Positions 27,228 to 36,443 of a stretch of DNA of 59,097 bases are shown here, piece by piece; positions within the stretch are counted from its first letter, which is position 1, and every line of letters starts with the position of its first letter. The notes beneath the pieces are model-generated. The model made no database searches, had not been told where the DNA came from, and saw only the letters and a program-made list of their open reading frames with translations. Made by a program: the position numbers and the translations under genes. The DNA comes from DATBFG01 sp036558645 (lineage in GTDB: Bacteria > Acidobacteriota > Terriglobia > Terriglobales > Acidobacteriaceae): positions 1-59,097 of the forward strand of contig DATBFG010000023.1 in NCBI GenBank assembly GCA_036558645.1. The letters are read 5' to 3'.

Positions 27228-28775
27228 TCAACGCTTCTTCTTGGCTGGCTTCTTGATCTTTACAGATTTCTTCACGGGTTTAGGTGATGCCTTTTTAGTA
27301 GGCGTGGCGGCGGCCTTCGCTGGCTTAGGGGGAGTCTTTGCTGCAACCGGAGCAGGTGGCGGAGGTACGGCCGCCGGGACATTGCTTTTGCCCTTCTTCT
27401 TACCAGCGGGAGCTGATGCCTGTGCGGCAGCAGCCGCGGCAGCTGCAGCCTTCGCTGCCCGTCCTCGCTTGGTCGGAGGTGGCGGTGGTGGTGGTGGAGG
27501 AGGCGGAGCCAATGGTTTCAAGAACTTCAAGATTTCTGTTCGGGAGCGCATTTTTCCGTCGAGCAGAAGCATGAAGACATCGTTGGCGATCTTGGAGTAC
27601 TCCGGCAGCTGCGGAGTAATGTGCAGTTCGGTCATCTCCGGCAAAGGAAGCTTCTGCTGGACCTGCCTCCACTTTGTGAAGAAGTTCTTGATCTTCTGAG
27701 CGACGGCCTGCTGCTTGGCCGTCACGGCCAGAAACAATGTCATCTCCGGTCGGACTTCTGCCAACAGCTTCCAGGTGCGCGAGGGAGTGGCGGCTTCTTT
27801 TCCAGTGAGCCGCTTTGCGAGGCTCTTCGCGTTGTTCTCCAGATCGCGCCAGGCCTCGACCAAGTCTCTTCTGCGGATCAGTCTCTGGATATCCGAAATG
27901 CTTTTATCGCCCAGGCGGGAGGTTAGGAAGTAGAAGACCGCTGGGGCTGGATCGGGTGAGTAGCCCAATTCGTTCATCTGCTGGCGAGTCTTCAAGAGCT
28001 GCGCCAACCCCGCCGCATCGACCTTGGCTGACGTCCACTGCGGATAAAGAACCTTGAGCCATTCATCTTTTTCCAACACCCTGAGGATGTGGAGAGGATC
28101 ATCCTCATAGCCGATCTGCTCGATCTCATATCCAATGGCGCGATCATTGATGTGTTCGATGTATTGATTTTCGCGGGCAGAGTCGTACCGTAACTGGGTT
28201 CGCTCTTCCAGGGGCCAATGGAATCGCGCGGCAAAACGCGACGCGCGAATCAACCGGGACGGATCCTCAACAAATGCATAGTTGTGGATGATCCGGAGCA
28301 GCTTGGCTTCGATATCAGCTGTCCCATTGAAGGGATCCATCAACAAGCCACGCGAGCCCGGGTTCAGCGACAACGCCATGGCGTTGACTGTAAAATCGCG
28401 CCGCCGAAGATCTTCGATAATGGTAGCCGGAGCGATGATGGGTGGTTTTCCAGCCTTCTCGTAGCGCTCGGTTCGCGCCATGCTGATCTCAGCGCGAACA
28501 TTGCCAGGCAGCGACAGGTGAAGTGCCTTTACGTCGTCGTCGGCGAATCCAATTACGCCTCCCGCTCGCTCGAGGTCTTTTTGCAGCTTAAGGGGATTAC
28601 CCTGCACGGTGAAATCAAGGTCGCGGATGGGGAATCCGCTAATGATGTCGCGCACCGCTCCGCCGCTCAGGTAAATATTCATCCCTGCCGCCCGAGCGAT
28701 GTCTTGCACCATTGTTACGGCGCGCTGTTGATCCGGCGTAAGCCGGATTTCCATCGTGTAAATGTAATCAGCCAT
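27228..28775 (-). CDS. tRNA nucleotidyltransferase / poly(A) polymerase family with Lys/Pro/Ala tail
   Basis: 515 residues. The N-terminal nucleotidyltransferase domain is clear: GGAVRD (38-43), the catalytic RDLDF (51-55), RRRDFTVNAMALSL and DPSRLIRASRFAARFHWPLE, as in bacterial CCA-adding enzymes and poly(A) polymerases. It adds or repairs the 3' CCA of tRNA or adds A tails; the sequence alone does not decide. No HD domain is visible. From about residue 424 it ends in an extraordinary low-complexity tail: a run of 11 prolines, a run of 9 alanines, then Lys/Pro/Ala repeats ending PAKKKR. The tail is strongly basic, likely disordered and could bind RNA. The ATG at 28775 is preferred because MADYIYTMEIRLTPDQQ begins the conserved part. 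Confidence 0.88.
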   Translation of the reverse strand: MADYIYTMEIRLTPDQQRAVTMVQDIARAAGMNIYLSGGAVRDIISGFPIRDLDFTVQGNPLKLQKDLERAGGVIGFADDDVKALHLSLPGNVRAEISMARTERYEKAGKPPIIAPATIIEDLRRRDFTVNAMALSLNPGSRGLLMDPFNGTADIEAKLLRIIHNYAFVEDPSRLIRASRFAARFHWPLEERTQLRYDSARENQYIEHINDRAIGYEIEQIGYEDDPLHILRVLEKDEWLKVLYPQWTSAKVDAAGLAQLLKTRQQMNELGYSPDPAPAVFYFLTSRLGDKSISDIQRLIRRRDLVEAWRDLENNAKSLAKRLTGKEAATPSRTWKLLAEVRPEMTLFLAVTAKQQAVAQKIKNFFTKWRQVQQKLPLPEMTELHITPQLPEYSKIANDVFMLLLDGKMRSRTEILKFLKPLAPPPPPPPPPPPTKRGRAAKAAAAAAAAAQASAPAGKKKGKSNVPAAVPPPPAPVAAKTPPKPAKAAATPTKKASPKPVKKSVKIKKPAKKKR

Positions 28776-29063
28776 GCTTTGTCTTGCCTGCCCCGACCCT
28801 AAGGGCGCCGGACCGGCATTTGAGACTGGTTTTCCACAGGGCCCTTGCGCCACCCGCCGAACACTGGGGCAAGCAAACGTAACTCGCTCTATTTGCTAGA
28901 GTTAGACGCGTTAGAATGACAAGCGGCAAGCTAAAGAAAATAACACAAGGTTGATATTTTGGCTACTAGGAACGCTATGACTCTTCGGTTTCCCGGGAAA
29001 AGTGCGAGAATCTGATGAGCCCGTGCGCTGGAAATTCGCGGCACCAAGCATCCTTAGCCTTCA

Positions 29064-29543
29064 ATGCCTTCGACTCATAAGAAAGTTATCGTCCGAAAGA
29101 TGGATCGCGACTCGATCAACGGGTTTGTTGCGCCCGCCAATTACATCCATGAGGGTAAGCTCGAATTGTTGAATACCTCGGGCAACGTTGTTACCGTCGA
29201 CCTTAGGGATATCAAGGGCGTTTACTTTGTCCGCGAATTCGGCGAGACGGACACCTCGAATCGCAAGACATTTACCACTCGACCTCGTACCGAGGGACTC
29301 TGGGTTCGCCTGAAATTCAAGGACAACGAAATCCTAGAGGCGATGATGCCGAACGATCTCACGCAAAGCTCGCCGGAGGGTTTCCTGGTGAATCCTCCGG
29401 ACCTGAGGTCAAATACGCAGCGGATTTTTGTTCCGCGCACTGCGTTGGAATCGATGACAGTACTTTCGGTGATAGGTGCGGCACGGCGTCGCCGTCGCGG
29501 CCTCGAAGAAGACCTTCGGCAAGTACCAATGTTTGGAGAGTGA
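29064..29543 (+). CDS. Conserved-type hypothetical protein (DUF6982-like)
   Basis: 159 residues, no signal peptide or membrane segment. It looks like a small all-beta protein: KKVIVRKMDRDSINGFVAPA, GKLELLNTSGNVVTVDLRDI and KGVYFVREFGE, then GLWVRLKFKDNEILEAMMPN, and a basic stretch AARRRRRG near the C-terminus. I associate this pattern with an uncharacterised acidobacterial family (I believe DUF6982, unverified). Function unknown. The ATG has no strong ribosome site. The 288 bases upstream (28776-29063) separate it from the divergent nucleotidyltransferase and show no clear promoter. The BNR lipoprotein gene follows within 15 bases. Confidence 0.7.
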   Translation: MPSTHKKVIVRKMDRDSINGFVAPANYIHEGKLELLNTSGNVVTVDLRDIKGVYFVREFGETDTSNRKTFTTRPRTEGLWVRLKFKDNEILEAMMPNDLTQSSPEGFLVNPPDLRSNTQRIFVPRTALESMTVLSVIGAARRRRRGLEEDLRQVPMFGE

Positions 29544-29555
29544 CATCGGCATTCC

Positions 29556-31118
29556 TTGGAGGCCAGCATTTCCGGATCAGTCGCGTTTACCCGTCTCGTG
29601 CTACGCGTTCTCGCCACAATCGTTGCAGGGTTCTTCATTCTGCTGATGTCAGCCTGTGGCGGCGGAAGCGGTCCTCCACCGGCTAATCCCCAACCTACAC
29701 CTACACCACCTACTCATAATGTGGCCCTTGTACAACTGAGCACCGATACGTTTACGAATCCAACAAGCCAGCACGCGACCGAGGTTGAGGCTGGAACTGC
29801 GGCATTTGGGTCGACGATTGTTACAGCTTTCCAGGTGGGCCGGATCTTTGAAGGCGGTGGCGCGGACATCGGTTTCGCCACCTCTAATGATGGAGGCATT
29901 AGCTGGAGCAACGGTTTCTTGCCCGGAACCACAACTTTCGCAAACGGAACCTATGTCGCCATCTCAGACCCGGCGGTTGCTTACGATGCAAAGCATGGTG
30001 TTTGGATGATCTCTACCCTTCCCATCGCCGCCACCGACAGCGTAGCTGTGAGTCGCTCTTTGGACGGCGGGCTGGGTTGGAGCGATCCAATCATTGTGAA
30101 TCAGAGCAATAACGCCGACAAGAACTGGATTGCCTGCGACAACACATCTACCAGTCCGTTCTATGGAAATTGCTATGTGGAGTGGGATAACCCCAGCGCA
30201 GGTGGCATTATCTGGATGAGTGTGTCTTCTGATGGAGGACTCACGTGGGGCCCAGAACGCAACACCGCTAATTTGGCCAGCGGCATCGGTGGACAACCGC
30301 TAGTTCAGCCGAATGGAACTGTCATCGTGCCTATCGAATCTTGGACAGGGCTCGAGATGCTTGCCTTTAGCTCCACCGATGGCGGCTTGACTTGGAGCTC
30401 CACAACGACCATCTCGACAATATCGGACCACGTCGTGGCGGGGAGCTTGAGGACCTCTCCTCTGCCAGCAGCCGCCGTCGATGGCGACGGGGCTGTCTAC
30501 GTAGTTTGGCAGGATTGCCGCTTCCGCACAGGATGCTCTTCGAACGACTTGATCTTGAGTACTTCGATTGATGGAGTCACGTGGACAACGCCGATGCGGA
30601 TTCCTATCGATTCGGCAACAAGTACGGTCGACCACTTCATTCCAGGATTAGGAATCGATCCGGCGACCTCAGGAGGGTCAGCGCATCTTGGCCTGACGTA
30701 CTACTTCTACTCGACGGCGAATTGCGCCGCGAATTGTGCACTGAGTATCGGATTTATCTCGTCACAGGATGGCGGCGTGACGTGGGCACCTCCTGTGGTC
30801 ATTGCCGGCAGTATGTCCCCTACATGGTTACCGAACACTTTTGCCGGGTTCATGGTCGGTGATTATTCCTCGACTGCGTTCGCGAATGGCGCAGCATTTT
30901 CCATTTTTGCACTCGCGGATCCGAACTCCGGAACTCTATTTGATGAGCCAATCTTCACTAATGCCACAGGCTTCGATGTGAACCGACTTGGCACGTTGAG
31001 CGCGTTTGATGAGAACGCAATACCGGGAGCGCAGCCCGACCACGGACCGAGAAGGTTCTATGACCAAGAACATCGGATTCCCATACTGGAAAGAGCGATA
31101 GAGCAGGCCGAACACTGA
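29556..31118 (+). CDS. BNR-repeat (sialidase-like) lipoprotein
   Basis: About 520 residues. The N-terminus is a lipoprotein signal: a hydrophobic stretch VLATIVAGFFILLMSA directly before Cys with GGGSG after it, then a Pro/Thr linker. The rest has repeats of the BNR/Asp-box type: SNDGGISWS, SLDGGLGWS, SSDGGLTWG, STDGGLTWS, SIDGVTWT and SQDGGVTWA, which fold into a six-bladed propeller as in sialidases. The catalytic arginines and Tyr/Glu pair of a true sialidase cannot be confirmed, so binding or another hydrolase role is equally likely. The start is unclear: GGAGG at 29558-29562 overlaps the TTG at 29556 and is well spaced only for an in-frame ATT at 29568. Confidence 0.8.
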   Translation: MEASISGSVAFTRLVLRVLATIVAGFFILLMSACGGGSGPPPANPQPTPTPPTHNVALVQLSTDTFTNPTSQHATEVEAGTAAFGSTIVTAFQVGRIFEGGGADIGFATSNDGGISWSNGFLPGTTTFANGTYVAISDPAVAYDAKHGVWMISTLPIAATDSVAVSRSLDGGLGWSDPIIVNQSNNADKNWIACDNTSTSPFYGNCYVEWDNPSAGGIIWMSVSSDGGLTWGPERNTANLASGIGGQPLVQPNGTVIVPIESWTGLEMLAFSSTDGGLTWSSTTTISTISDHVVAGSLRTSPLPAAAVDGDGAVYVVWQDCRFRTGCSSNDLILSTSIDGVTWTTPMRIPIDSATSTVDHFIPGLGIDPATSGGSAHLGLTYYFYSTANCAANCALSIGFISSQDGGVTWAPPVVIAGSMSPTWLPNTFAGFMVGDYSSTAFANGAAFSIFALADPNSGTLFDEPIFTNATGFDVNRLGTLSAFDENAIPGAQPDHGPRRFYDQEHRIPILERAIEQAEH

Positions 31119-31222
31119 AAATGCCGTACTATCCCGACAGTTTTCTCTTCGCGTTCCCTTCTCGGAATAATTTCTATGAATCTAGCACCCATGATGTGGC
31201 ATTTCTAGCGGCGGCTCTCCAT

Positions 31223-31228
31223 TACAAT
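31223..31228 (+). promoter_or_regulatory. Candidate -10 hexamer before lpxD
   Basis: TACAAT, 7 bases upstream of the lpxD ATG at 31236, with no Shine-Dalgarno in between. A start of transcription at the ATG would give a leaderless mRNA. No good -35. Confidence 0.4.
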
Positions 31229-31235
31229 CCACAAC

Positions 31236-32234
31236 ATGAAACTAGGCGAGATCGCAACTTCGCTGGGAGCCGAGTTGGAGAATGGTTCTCCGAATACGGA
31301 AATCCGTGGAATAGCCGGGGTCAAGGACGCTGTGGCGGGACAGCTTACCTTCGTTGCTAATCCCAAGTATGCCGCAGCCGCAAAGTCCACGAACGCATCC
31401 GCCGTAATCGTGGCCGAGGACTTCCCTCCCCTTTCGACCGCGATGCTGAGGAGCAAGAATCCATATCTCGCGTTTGCGAAAGCGATTGATCTGTTCCACA
31501 CACCACATAAATACGCACCCGGGATCCATCCAACGGCGGTGATTCACCCATCCGCTCGTGTTGGTGCAGGATCACACATTGGACCCTACGTTGTGATCGA
31601 GGAAAACGTCAGAATCGGATCCAACGCTGTCCTGGTGGCGCACATTGTGATTTATCGGGACGCTCAGATCGGTAAGAATTTCTTCGCGCATTCCCATGCA
31701 GTTGTGCGCGAAGGATGCCGAATCGGCAACAATGTGATTCTGCATAACGGCGTCGTCATTGGCGCCGATGGCTTTGGTTTCGCAAAAGATGAAAGGGGAC
31801 GCTGGGAAAAGATCTCGCAACCGCGAGCCGTGGTGCTGGGTGATGACATCGAGGTGCAGGCTAATTCCTGTATAGATCGCGCTAGTCTGGAGGAAACCAC
31901 AATCGGTAGAGGCACGAAGATCGATAACCTTGTCCAGGTTGGTCACGGCACGAGCGTCGGCGAAGACTGCCTTCTGGCCGCGCAGGTCGGCTTGGCCGGT
32001 TCCACGCATGTGGGAAACCGAGTGATTCTGACAGGTCAGGCGGGGGTAGTAGGACACTGCACCATCGGCGACGGAGCGATCATCACGCCGCAGACCGGAG
32101 TCGCAGGTGACATTGCGCCGGGAGCCATCGTAAGCGGCAGTCCTGCAATGGACCACAGGTTATGGCTCAAGGTCTCAGCGCTGCTCAATCGGTTACCGGA
32201 AATCGTGAAGGCGGTCAGGATGAAAAAAGACTGA
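31236..32234 (+). CDS. lpxD: UDP-3-O-acylglucosamine N-acyltransferase
   Basis: 332 residues. It adds the second 3-hydroxyacyl chain to UDP-3-O-acyl-glucosamine in lipid A synthesis, showing an LPS-type outer membrane. The N-terminal uridine-binding domain (MKLGEIATSLGAELENGSPN; VADKDAVAGQLTF-like VKDAVAGQLTFVANPKYA) is followed by a left-handed beta helix of hexapeptide repeats (GVVIGADGFGFAKDERGRWE with the catalytic-region loop, VQVGHGTSVGEDCLLAAQVG, GQAGVVGHCTIGDGAIITPQ). It is not in an lpx/fab cluster here. It converges on plsC with a 9-base gap. Confidence 0.96.
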   Translation: MKLGEIATSLGAELENGSPNTEIRGIAGVKDAVAGQLTFVANPKYAAAAKSTNASAVIVAEDFPPLSTAMLRSKNPYLAFAKAIDLFHTPHKYAPGIHPTAVIHPSARVGAGSHIGPYVVIEENVRIGSNAVLVAHIVIYRDAQIGKNFFAHSHAVVREGCRIGNNVILHNGVVIGADGFGFAKDERGRWEKISQPRAVVLGDDIEVQANSCIDRASLEETTIGRGTKIDNLVQVGHGTSVGEDCLLAAQVGLAGSTHVGNRVILTGQAGVVGHCTIGDGAIITPQTGVAGDIAPGAIVSGSPAMDHRLWLKVSALLNRLPEIVKAVRMKKD

Positions 32235-32243
32235 GTTTAACTC

Positions 32244-33035
32244 TTATGACGTTAGTTCTGAAGAATTGCTTGCACTAGCAATTCTTTTCTGACTGTTCTC
32301 GCCGTTCTTGGACTCCTCGAAGGGCAGGGCAGTTTCGCGATATTGCTCTCCTAATCCGCGGTTAATCTCTTCTCGCACTCTTCTTATGAGACATTCTCGG
32401 GTGCCAAACTCCGAAGGCTCTATAGGCTTGTGAAATGTAACCGTGACAAGTCCTGGGTGGATCGCGAATCGAGTCTTCGGCATGATCTCATGAGTCCCCG
32501 CGATGCTAACGGGCACCACGGGTACACTCGTCTCCTGCGCCAGATAGAACGGCCCCTTCTTGAAAGGCAGCAGCTTGCCGTCATAAGAACGCTTTCCCTC
32601 GATGTAGATGGTCATGTTGACGCCCTGGCGGATGACGTCGGCCGCGGCTCGAACTGCGGAGATCCCAGCTTCACGGTTTCCGCGATCCACGGGCACCAGG
32701 GCTCCTAACGTCATGACCTTCCCGAGAATCGGGTAGCTGAAGAGTTCCTTCTTTGCCATCACCGACGTGCGCCGCGGAATCAGAGGTAGCAGCAGGGGCG
32801 GGTCGATGTTGGAGGCATGATTTGACATGAAGATGTATGTCCGTTGCGGATCCAGGTTCTCTAAACCAATCGTGCGCACCTTGACGCCGGCGAGGCGAAC
32901 ACCGGTGAACGCACCCCACATACCGACCTTGTAGAGCAGGCGAATGTCGTCTGTTGCAATCGTCCATAAAGACACGAATGCTGCGACAGGCAGGAGCATC
33001 GTCCAGAACAACAGCATGAGGCTCGTGCGAATCAC
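32244..33035 (-). CDS. plsC: 1-acyl-sn-glycerol-3-phosphate acyltransferase
   Basis: 263 residues with an N-terminal membrane helix (LMLLFWTMLLPVAAFVSLWT). The acyltransferase motifs are SNHASNIDPPLL (H-x4-D), ILGKVMTLGALVPVDRG, IYIEGKRS in the FPEG position and VPVSIAG. It makes phosphatidic acid for phospholipids at the inner membrane. The motif glycine-rich FPEGTRS reads YIEGKRS, within family range. The GTG start overlaps the TGA of the M61 protease gene by four bases (GTGA), showing translational coupling. Confidence 0.92.
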   Translation of the reverse strand: MIRTSLMLLFWTMLLPVAAFVSLWTIATDDIRLLYKVGMWGAFTGVRLAGVKVRTIGLENLDPQRTYIFMSNHASNIDPPLLLPLIPRRTSVMAKKELFSYPILGKVMTLGALVPVDRGNREAGISAVRAAADVIRQGVNMTIYIEGKRSYDGKLLPFKKGPFYLAQETSVPVVPVSIAGTHEIMPKTRFAIHPGLVTVTFHKPIEPSEFGTRECLIRRVREEINRGLGEQYRETALPFEESKNGENSQKRIASASNSSELTS

Positions 33036-34885
33036 TGTTGTGGTGCTCCTTCGGCCTCGCCCTTAAGCCATGCGGCGCGGCGAGACTTCTGCGCCCGGGT
33101 CGTGTGATCCAAATCTTTTAACTGATAGACGATCTGCTGCCGTCCGCCCACCTTCCAGTGCAGCTCGCGTTCTCCACGCAGTCCCCGGACTTTCAATCGA
33201 ACCGTATCGCCCGGCTGGATCACGTTGAGGTGCGACTCAAAGTCGGCGTCCGCCAAGTGTCCATTAATCTCCAGCAGAGTTTCGTTCATGGTAAGTCCGG
33301 CACGCTCTGCTTCGCTATTCACCTCGACACGCGTGACGCGGGGCGGCTTATCAAAACTTCGTGCCGCCTGAAATCCAAGATCGGCTACAGTAATCGTCTG
33401 CTTCGCGAGAGTTAATCCCACGGTCTGGAAGAAGTCGTTCCATGGAATCTCCTCAGTGCCGGCAACATACTTATCAAAGAAGCCGCTGAACTCAGCATGC
33501 GTGACCGCTTCTGCTGCCTCGCGCACACCCTCGGAGTCCGAAAAATAGCGTCCCGCCCGGGCATAGTTCTGGTTCATCCACTGCATCAGCTCACGCAGGC
33601 TGACGGTACCGTGGGTCTTGTCTCGCAACTCTAAATCGAGAAGTACGCCCAGCAAGTCTCCCTTGTTGTAGTAGGAAATGCTGCGTTGGGGCAGGCGATA
33701 GTACGAATACTTCTCAAGCCATGCCTCAAGACTCGACTGCTCGGCAGACTGAGTACGGTGTGCCGGACGGCCTTCGAGCGTTTGAATTTGGTCCGCAAGC
33801 CGATCCAAGAATCTGCGCTCATCCAGCAAATTGGCCCGCAGGAGAAGAATATCTTGCACCGTACTTGTCACTCCTTCACTGAACCAGAGAGCTCGCGTAT
33901 AGTTTTCTTTCGTGTAATCCACAGGCTCGAGTGTTCGCGGTCGGATTCTCTTGACGTTCCAAGCGTGAAAAAATTCGTGCGCGCTGACATCAGATAATCG
34001 TTGCACATCATCCTTGACGGCCTGGGCATTGAGACTGATCGCCGTGGAATTGGCATGCTCCATTCCACCAAAGCTGGCTTCGCGAGGAAAATGGTACAGG
34101 AACATGTACGTGTCGAATGGACAGTCATTCATCCATTCCGTTCCCGCAGTAACGATGCGACGAATCATGCTGACAAGTTTCTGCATGTCGTAGTCGGCGC
34201 GATCAGCATCGACAACGACGCGATAGTGGCCGGCACCTGCAGCGAAATCGGATTCCTCAAACAAACCCAATTCCACGGGCGAATCGACCAAGGCGTCATA
34301 ATTTCGGGCGGCATAGCCCTCGCCGTCCTTTGACAATGTAGTTGCGATACGCCAGTTGGACGGAATGTCAGTGAATCGCAATCGGACGGCAGCACCACGT
34401 GCATCAATTGGATACATTAATACTTCAGCGAGATTGAAAAAGGCGTGGTTGAGATTGAGCTGAGCATCGTAAGGCCCAGGTTGGTCGGTAAAAATCTCGT
34501 ATTCTACTTCGGCGCCATCGGCCGCTCCGCGAATAACCCACTGGCTCTTATCGCTCTTCTGTACATCGAGCACATGGCCAGCGTTATTTGTGGCCTTCAC
34601 CCAATTGATGTACTGTGCGAAGTCCCGAACCTGGTAGAGCGCGTTCCATACAGGAAGCTGCATCTCGCGTTCGTTCACACCTGGAGGAATGCTGACTCTA
34701 ACGTCTAGCTGATGTGTGGCTGCGTGGGCAAGCGAGAGCGTATAGCGGACGGTTGGTGTGGAATCCGCCCAAACACGACTGCAGGCAACGCCAACCAGCA
34801 ACAGCAGAGTAGCAAAAGCAATGCCTCGACTGCATAAGTAACAGCTCTCCCCTGCAGCGCTGATTGATTTTGAGTGATTCTTCAT
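33032..34885 (-). CDS. M61-family metalloprotease with PDZ domain
   Basis: 617 residues with a signal sequence (IAFATLLLLVGVACSRVWA). An N-terminal beta domain is followed by the gluzincin core: zinc motif HEFFHAWNVKRIRP and third ligand in LWFSEGVTSTVQD, as in M61 glycyl aminopeptidase-like proteins. A C-terminal PDZ domain follows (VEVNSEAERAGLTMNETLLE, then NVIQPGDTVRLKVRGLRGER). It likely acts as a periplasmic aminopeptidase or protease. Between it and mpl upstream there is a 121-base gap without a visible terminator. Its stop overlaps the plsC start. Confidence 0.92.
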   Translation of the reverse strand: MKNHSKSISAAGESCYLCSRGIAFATLLLLVGVACSRVWADSTPTVRYTLSLAHAATHQLDVRVSIPPGVNEREMQLPVWNALYQVRDFAQYINWVKATNNAGHVLDVQKSDKSQWVIRGAADGAEVEYEIFTDQPGPYDAQLNLNHAFFNLAEVLMYPIDARGAAVRLRFTDIPSNWRIATTLSKDGEGYAARNYDALVDSPVELGLFEESDFAAGAGHYRVVVDADRADYDMQKLVSMIRRIVTAGTEWMNDCPFDTYMFLYHFPREASFGGMEHANSTAISLNAQAVKDDVQRLSDVSAHEFFHAWNVKRIRPRTLEPVDYTKENYTRALWFSEGVTSTVQDILLLRANLLDERRFLDRLADQIQTLEGRPAHRTQSAEQSSLEAWLEKYSYYRLPQRSISYYNKGDLLGVLLDLELRDKTHGTVSLRELMQWMNQNYARAGRYFSDSEGVREAAEAVTHAEFSGFFDKYVAGTEEIPWNDFFQTVGLTLAKQTITVADLGFQAARSFDKPPRVTRVEVNSEAERAGLTMNETLLEINGHLADADFESHLNVIQPGDTVRLKVRGLRGERELHWKVGGRQQIVYQLKDLDHTTRAQKSRRAAWLKGEAEGAPQQ

Positions 34886-35006
34886 ACGCCCGAGCCACAG
34901 GCAGAATAAACGAAGGCTCTGAATTTACGAAAGCACGAACGGAGAAGCGGGACTCTGGTCGTAAACAGCAATTGGAAGCAGCGGGTACACAATCATCGAG
35001 AGACTC

Positions 35007-36434
35007 TCACCCAGCGCTAACGCTTGCCCCGTGCAAGGCGCGCAGCCGTGCGGGCAATTTCTCGTAGATTCCGCCAAAACCACCGTTCGACAAGATTGCA
35101 ACGACGTCCCCGGACCGCATCTCAGGAGCTATCAACTGGACGATGCCGTCCACCTCAGGCACAACCCGGGCGCGGCGTCCTTGCTGTTGAATAGCGTCGA
35201 CTACGACCGGGATATCGAGTCGCTCATGCTCGGGTATCGCATCTGACCTAAAGACATTGGCAAGCACAACTTCGTCAGCCAGGGCCAAGCTGCGAGCCAG
35301 GTCATTCTGGAAAACATTACGCCGGAGTGTGTTGGATCGCGGCTCGAGAATCGCCCATAGCCGAGAGCCTGGATATCGGGAGCGCAGCGCAGTCAGTGTG
35401 CCTGCAATCGCCGTTGGGTGGTGGGCAAAGTCATCGATGATCGTGATGCCCGCTACCTCGGCGCGCACCTCCAGACGCCGCTTGACGCTCTTGAATGTCT
35501 TTAGCGCGGCACGAATGACATCTCCTGAAATGCCGCAATGGAAAGCCAAAGCCGCGGCGGCAGTGGCATTCCACACGTTGTACTCCCCGCCAAGTGGAAA
35601 CTCGAAGTCGACCCATGCCTCCCCATTACGAGCTATGGACCAGCGGGTACGGGTCGGCTCCATCTTCAGATTCTTGACTTGCCAGGTCGCGCTATCGCTG
35701 CTACCGTACTTTTCCACCGGACAAAAGGCTCCGCTAACACAGCGCGCCAAGCTCTCTCCGTGATCGAAGGCGACAATGCAGCCGCGTCTGGGCACCAGGT
35801 TGACTAGACGCTTGAATGCGGTCTCGACCGCATCGAGGTCTTTGTAAATATCCGCATGGTCGAATTCAACTGAGGTAAGGATGACAGCATCCGGAAAGTA
35901 ATGCAGAAACTTCGGACCTTTATCAAAGAAGGCTGTGTCGTACTCGTCGCCTTCGAGGATGAAGTGCTTGCCCTGCCCCAACTGGAAGCTGCTGCCGAAA
36001 TTCTCCGCGATGCCGCCTATCAAGAAGGAAGGTTGCAATCCTGCGGCGTGAAATATCCACGCGAGCATGGAGGTGGTCGTCGTCTTACCGTGTGTACCCG
36101 CGACAACCAGCACTTCTTTTCCAACGAGGAACTCATCATGAAGAACCTGTGGGAGTGATTGAAATGGAATTCGCGTATCGAGCACGTGCTCAAGCTCAAT
36201 ATTTCCACGCGAGATGGCGTTGCCCACGACAACCAGGTCAGGCCGTGGTTCGAGATTGAGGGGATCCCACGGGGACACTGGAATGTCAAGAGATGATAGG
36301 AACTCAGACATTGGCGGATACGCAGCCGCATCTGATCCAGTGACCCGGAATCCACGTGCCTTTAGCATTCCGGCAAGAGAGGCCATCGCCGTTCCGCAGA
36401 TTCCAATTAGATGAACATGTTTTCCTTCAATCAT
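35007..36434 (-). CDS. mpl: UDP-MurNAc:L-Ala-gamma-D-Glu-meso-DAP ligase
   Basis: 475 residues, a Mur-ligase-family protein. It attaches the recovered tripeptide L-Ala-gamma-D-Glu-meso-DAP to UDP-MurNAc in cell-wall recycling. Seen: the N-terminal UDP-binding domain HVHLIGICGTAMASLAGMLK, the ATP P-loop VVAGTHGKTTTTSMLAWIFH, FHAAGLQPSFLIGGIAENFG, which is typical of Mpl rather than MurC, EGDEYDTAFFDKGPKFLHY, and DDFAHHPTAIAGTLTALR. It lies 9 bases after the LD-carboxypeptidase gene, which produces its tripeptide, with GGGGAG at the end of that gene as ribosome site. Confidence 0.95.
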   Translation of the reverse strand: MIEGKHVHLIGICGTAMASLAGMLKARGFRVTGSDAAAYPPMSEFLSSLDIPVSPWDPLNLEPRPDLVVVGNAISRGNIELEHVLDTRIPFQSLPQVLHDEFLVGKEVLVVAGTHGKTTTTSMLAWIFHAAGLQPSFLIGGIAENFGSSFQLGQGKHFILEGDEYDTAFFDKGPKFLHYFPDAVILTSVEFDHADIYKDLDAVETAFKRLVNLVPRRGCIVAFDHGESLARCVSGAFCPVEKYGSSDSATWQVKNLKMEPTRTRWSIARNGEAWVDFEFPLGGEYNVWNATAAAALAFHCGISGDVIRAALKTFKSVKRRLEVRAEVAGITIIDDFAHHPTAIAGTLTALRSRYPGSRLWAILEPRSNTLRRNVFQNDLARSLALADEVVLANVFRSDAIPEHERLDIPVVVDAIQQQGRRARVVPEVDGIVQLIAPEMRSGDVVAILSNGGFGGIYEKLPARLRALHGASVSAG

Positions 36435-36443
36435 GAAAAGGAT

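Noticed and set aside
27420..27510. GGT/GGA triplet run as a possible CRISPR or satellite
   Set aside because: It is the coding sequence of the poly-Pro and poly-Ala parts of the nucleotidyltransferase tail; there are no spacers.
28890..28920. TTGCTA ... TAGAAT as promoter of the gene at 29064
   Set aside because: The spacer is only about 13 bases and the element is 150 bases from the start.
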